Positions 63,296-64,000 of a DNA stretch of 64,000 bases are shown here, in pieces. The notes beneath the pieces were generated by a model. It ran no database searches and was not told where the DNA came from. It saw nothing but the letters and a program-made list of their open reading frames with translations. A program made the translations under genes and the position numbers. The stretch spans positions 496,001-560,000 of the forward strand of contig NZ_JACHNE010000001.1 in the NCBI RefSeq assembly GCF_014205255.1. Reading direction: 5' to 3'. Within the stretch, counting starts at the first letter, position 1; each line of letters starts with the position of its first letter. The stretch is from Streptomyces caelestis (GTDB taxonomy: Bacteria; Actinomycetota; Actinomycetes; Streptomycetales; Streptomycetaceae).

Positions 63296-63961
63296 ATGGC
63301 ACAGGCGGAACGGGCAGCCGTGTTCGATGTCGACGGCACGCTGGTCGACACCAACCACCTGCACGTCGTGACGTGGTGGGAGGCCTTCCGGCAGGCGGGC
63401 CACGACGTGTCGATGCACGCCGTCCACCGGGCCGTGGGGCTGGCCTCCACCGACCTCGTCGCGCACCTGCTCGGCGAGGACCGGGACACGGACCAGGACG
63501 CGGGGATCAGCGCCGCCCACAAGGCGCTGTACGGGCAGTACTTCGACCGGCTGCCCGCGCTGCCGGAGGCCGGGGCGCTGCTGCGGCGGCTGCACCGGGA
63601 CGGCTGGGCCGTGGTGCTGGCCACCTCGGCGGGCGGCGCCGAGCTGAGCGCGCTGCGCCGGGCGATCGACGCGGACGACGCCATCACCGCCACGGCCGGC
63701 GCCGACGACGTGGACGAGGGCAAGCCCGCGCCCGAGCCCGTCGAACACGCCCTGGACCTGGCCGGGGTGCCGGCGGAGCGGGCGGTCTTCGTCGGCGACA
63801 CCGTGTGGGACATGCGGGCGGGCAGCCGCGCCGGGGTGCGCTGCGTGGGCGTCCTGTGCGGTGGCATCCCGCGCACCGACCTGGAAAAGTCCGGCGCGGA
63901 CGCGATTTACGCCGACCCCGCGCACCTTCTGTCGTCCCTTCGGGACAGTCCGTTGGCATGA
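63296..63961 (+). CDS. HAD-family hydrolase (phosphoglycolate-phosphatase-like)
   Basis: A 221-residue HAD phosphatase. FDVDGTLVDTN is motif I with the nucleophile Asp, LATSAGG motif II, and GKPAPEP plus VFVGDTVWDM motifs III and IV. It hydrolyses a small phosphate ester; beta-phosphoglucomutase-like or phosphoglycolate phosphatase activity is plausible. ATG at 63296 follows GAAGGGA. The last 40 bases of the window hold the start of the next region and no assignable gene. Confidence 0.94.
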   Translation: MAQAERAAVFDVDGTLVDTNHLHVVTWWEAFRQAGHDVSMHAVHRAVGLASTDLVAHLLGEDRDTDQDAGISAAHKALYGQYFDRLPALPEAGALLRRLHRDGWAVVLATSAGGAELSALRRAIDADDAITATAGADDVDEGKPAPEPVEHALDLAGVPAERAVFVGDTVWDMRAGSRAGVRCVGVLCGGIPRTDLEKSGADAIYADPAHLLSSLRDSPLA

Positions 63962-64000
63962 TGCGGCGTGAAACCCCCGGTCACTCGGATACTCGCAGCG

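Noticed and set aside
1..64000. tRNA, rRNA, insertion sequences, prophage, integrase
   Set aside because: Scanned both strands by eye for tRNA cloverleaf features, transposase motifs and integrase motifs; none found that could be supported.

Overview
This window is chromosomal DNA of a Streptomyces or close relative. It is very GC-rich throughout, real genes have almost only G or C at third codon positions, GTG starts and GTGA/ATGA overlaps are common, and it carries actinomycete hallmarks: a conservon (cvn) operon, F420-type oxidoreductases, a CebR box and many TetR/MarR/LysR/AraC regulators.

Layout. 1-6.1 kb: a membrane-anchored sigma-like protein with a lectin-type outer domain, an antitoxin/Doc-like toxin pair, a frameshifted SigJ-type ECF sigma gene, and a divergent LysR/MFS pair. 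6.1-21.5 kb: a nonribosomal peptide cluster. A bimodular C-A-T-C-A-T-TE synthetase, whose first adenylation pocket reads as serine and second as proline-like, is followed by an FAD monooxygenase, an SDR lacking the active-site lysine, a PaaN-like aldehyde dehydrogenase lacking the usual glutamate, a short LuxR/ATPase regulator and a DadA-like flavin oxidase. Serine-proline NRPS plus FAD monooxygenase is the hallmark of bacterial pyrrolizidine alkaloids (pyrrolizixenamide, legonmycin) and of the bicyclic carbamate brabantamide. Two tandem palindromes precede the NRPS. 21.8-27.3 kb: secreted GH9 cellulase with a perfect CebR box, and a Tat-exported GH2 enzyme.

27.5-33.5 kb: a PAS/GAF/PP2C/HATPase stress-signalling protein, an ArsB-like permease, and a second copy of the sigma-like/lectin architecture. 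33.8-45.8 kb: small metabolic and regulatory units, including AraC with a phytanoyl-CoA dioxygenase, an aldo/keto reductase, TetR with paired operators, P450 with ferredoxin, a LysE exporter, a CDF metal transporter and a glutathionyl-hydroquinone-reductase-like GST.

46.1-52.9 kb: a broken terpene synthase start, an unrecognised 575-residue protein with a DDxxD-type motif and two CPLC clusters, and convergently a complete conservon (sensor kinase, roadblock, DUF742, GTPase, P450). 53.1-64 kb: GlxA-type regulator with a quinone oxidoreductase, a noncoding minisatellite with perfect 112-bp repeats, an aldehyde/alcohol dehydrogenase operon under a MarR regulator with two matching operators, a STAS protein, DUF4230, VanZ, SDR, PHP and HAD genes.

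The strongest leads are the Ser-Pro NRPS cluster with its catalytically odd tailoring enzymes, the terpenoid/conservon locus with its unrecognised DDxxD protein, and the pair of sigma-like/zinc-finger/lectin membrane proteins.
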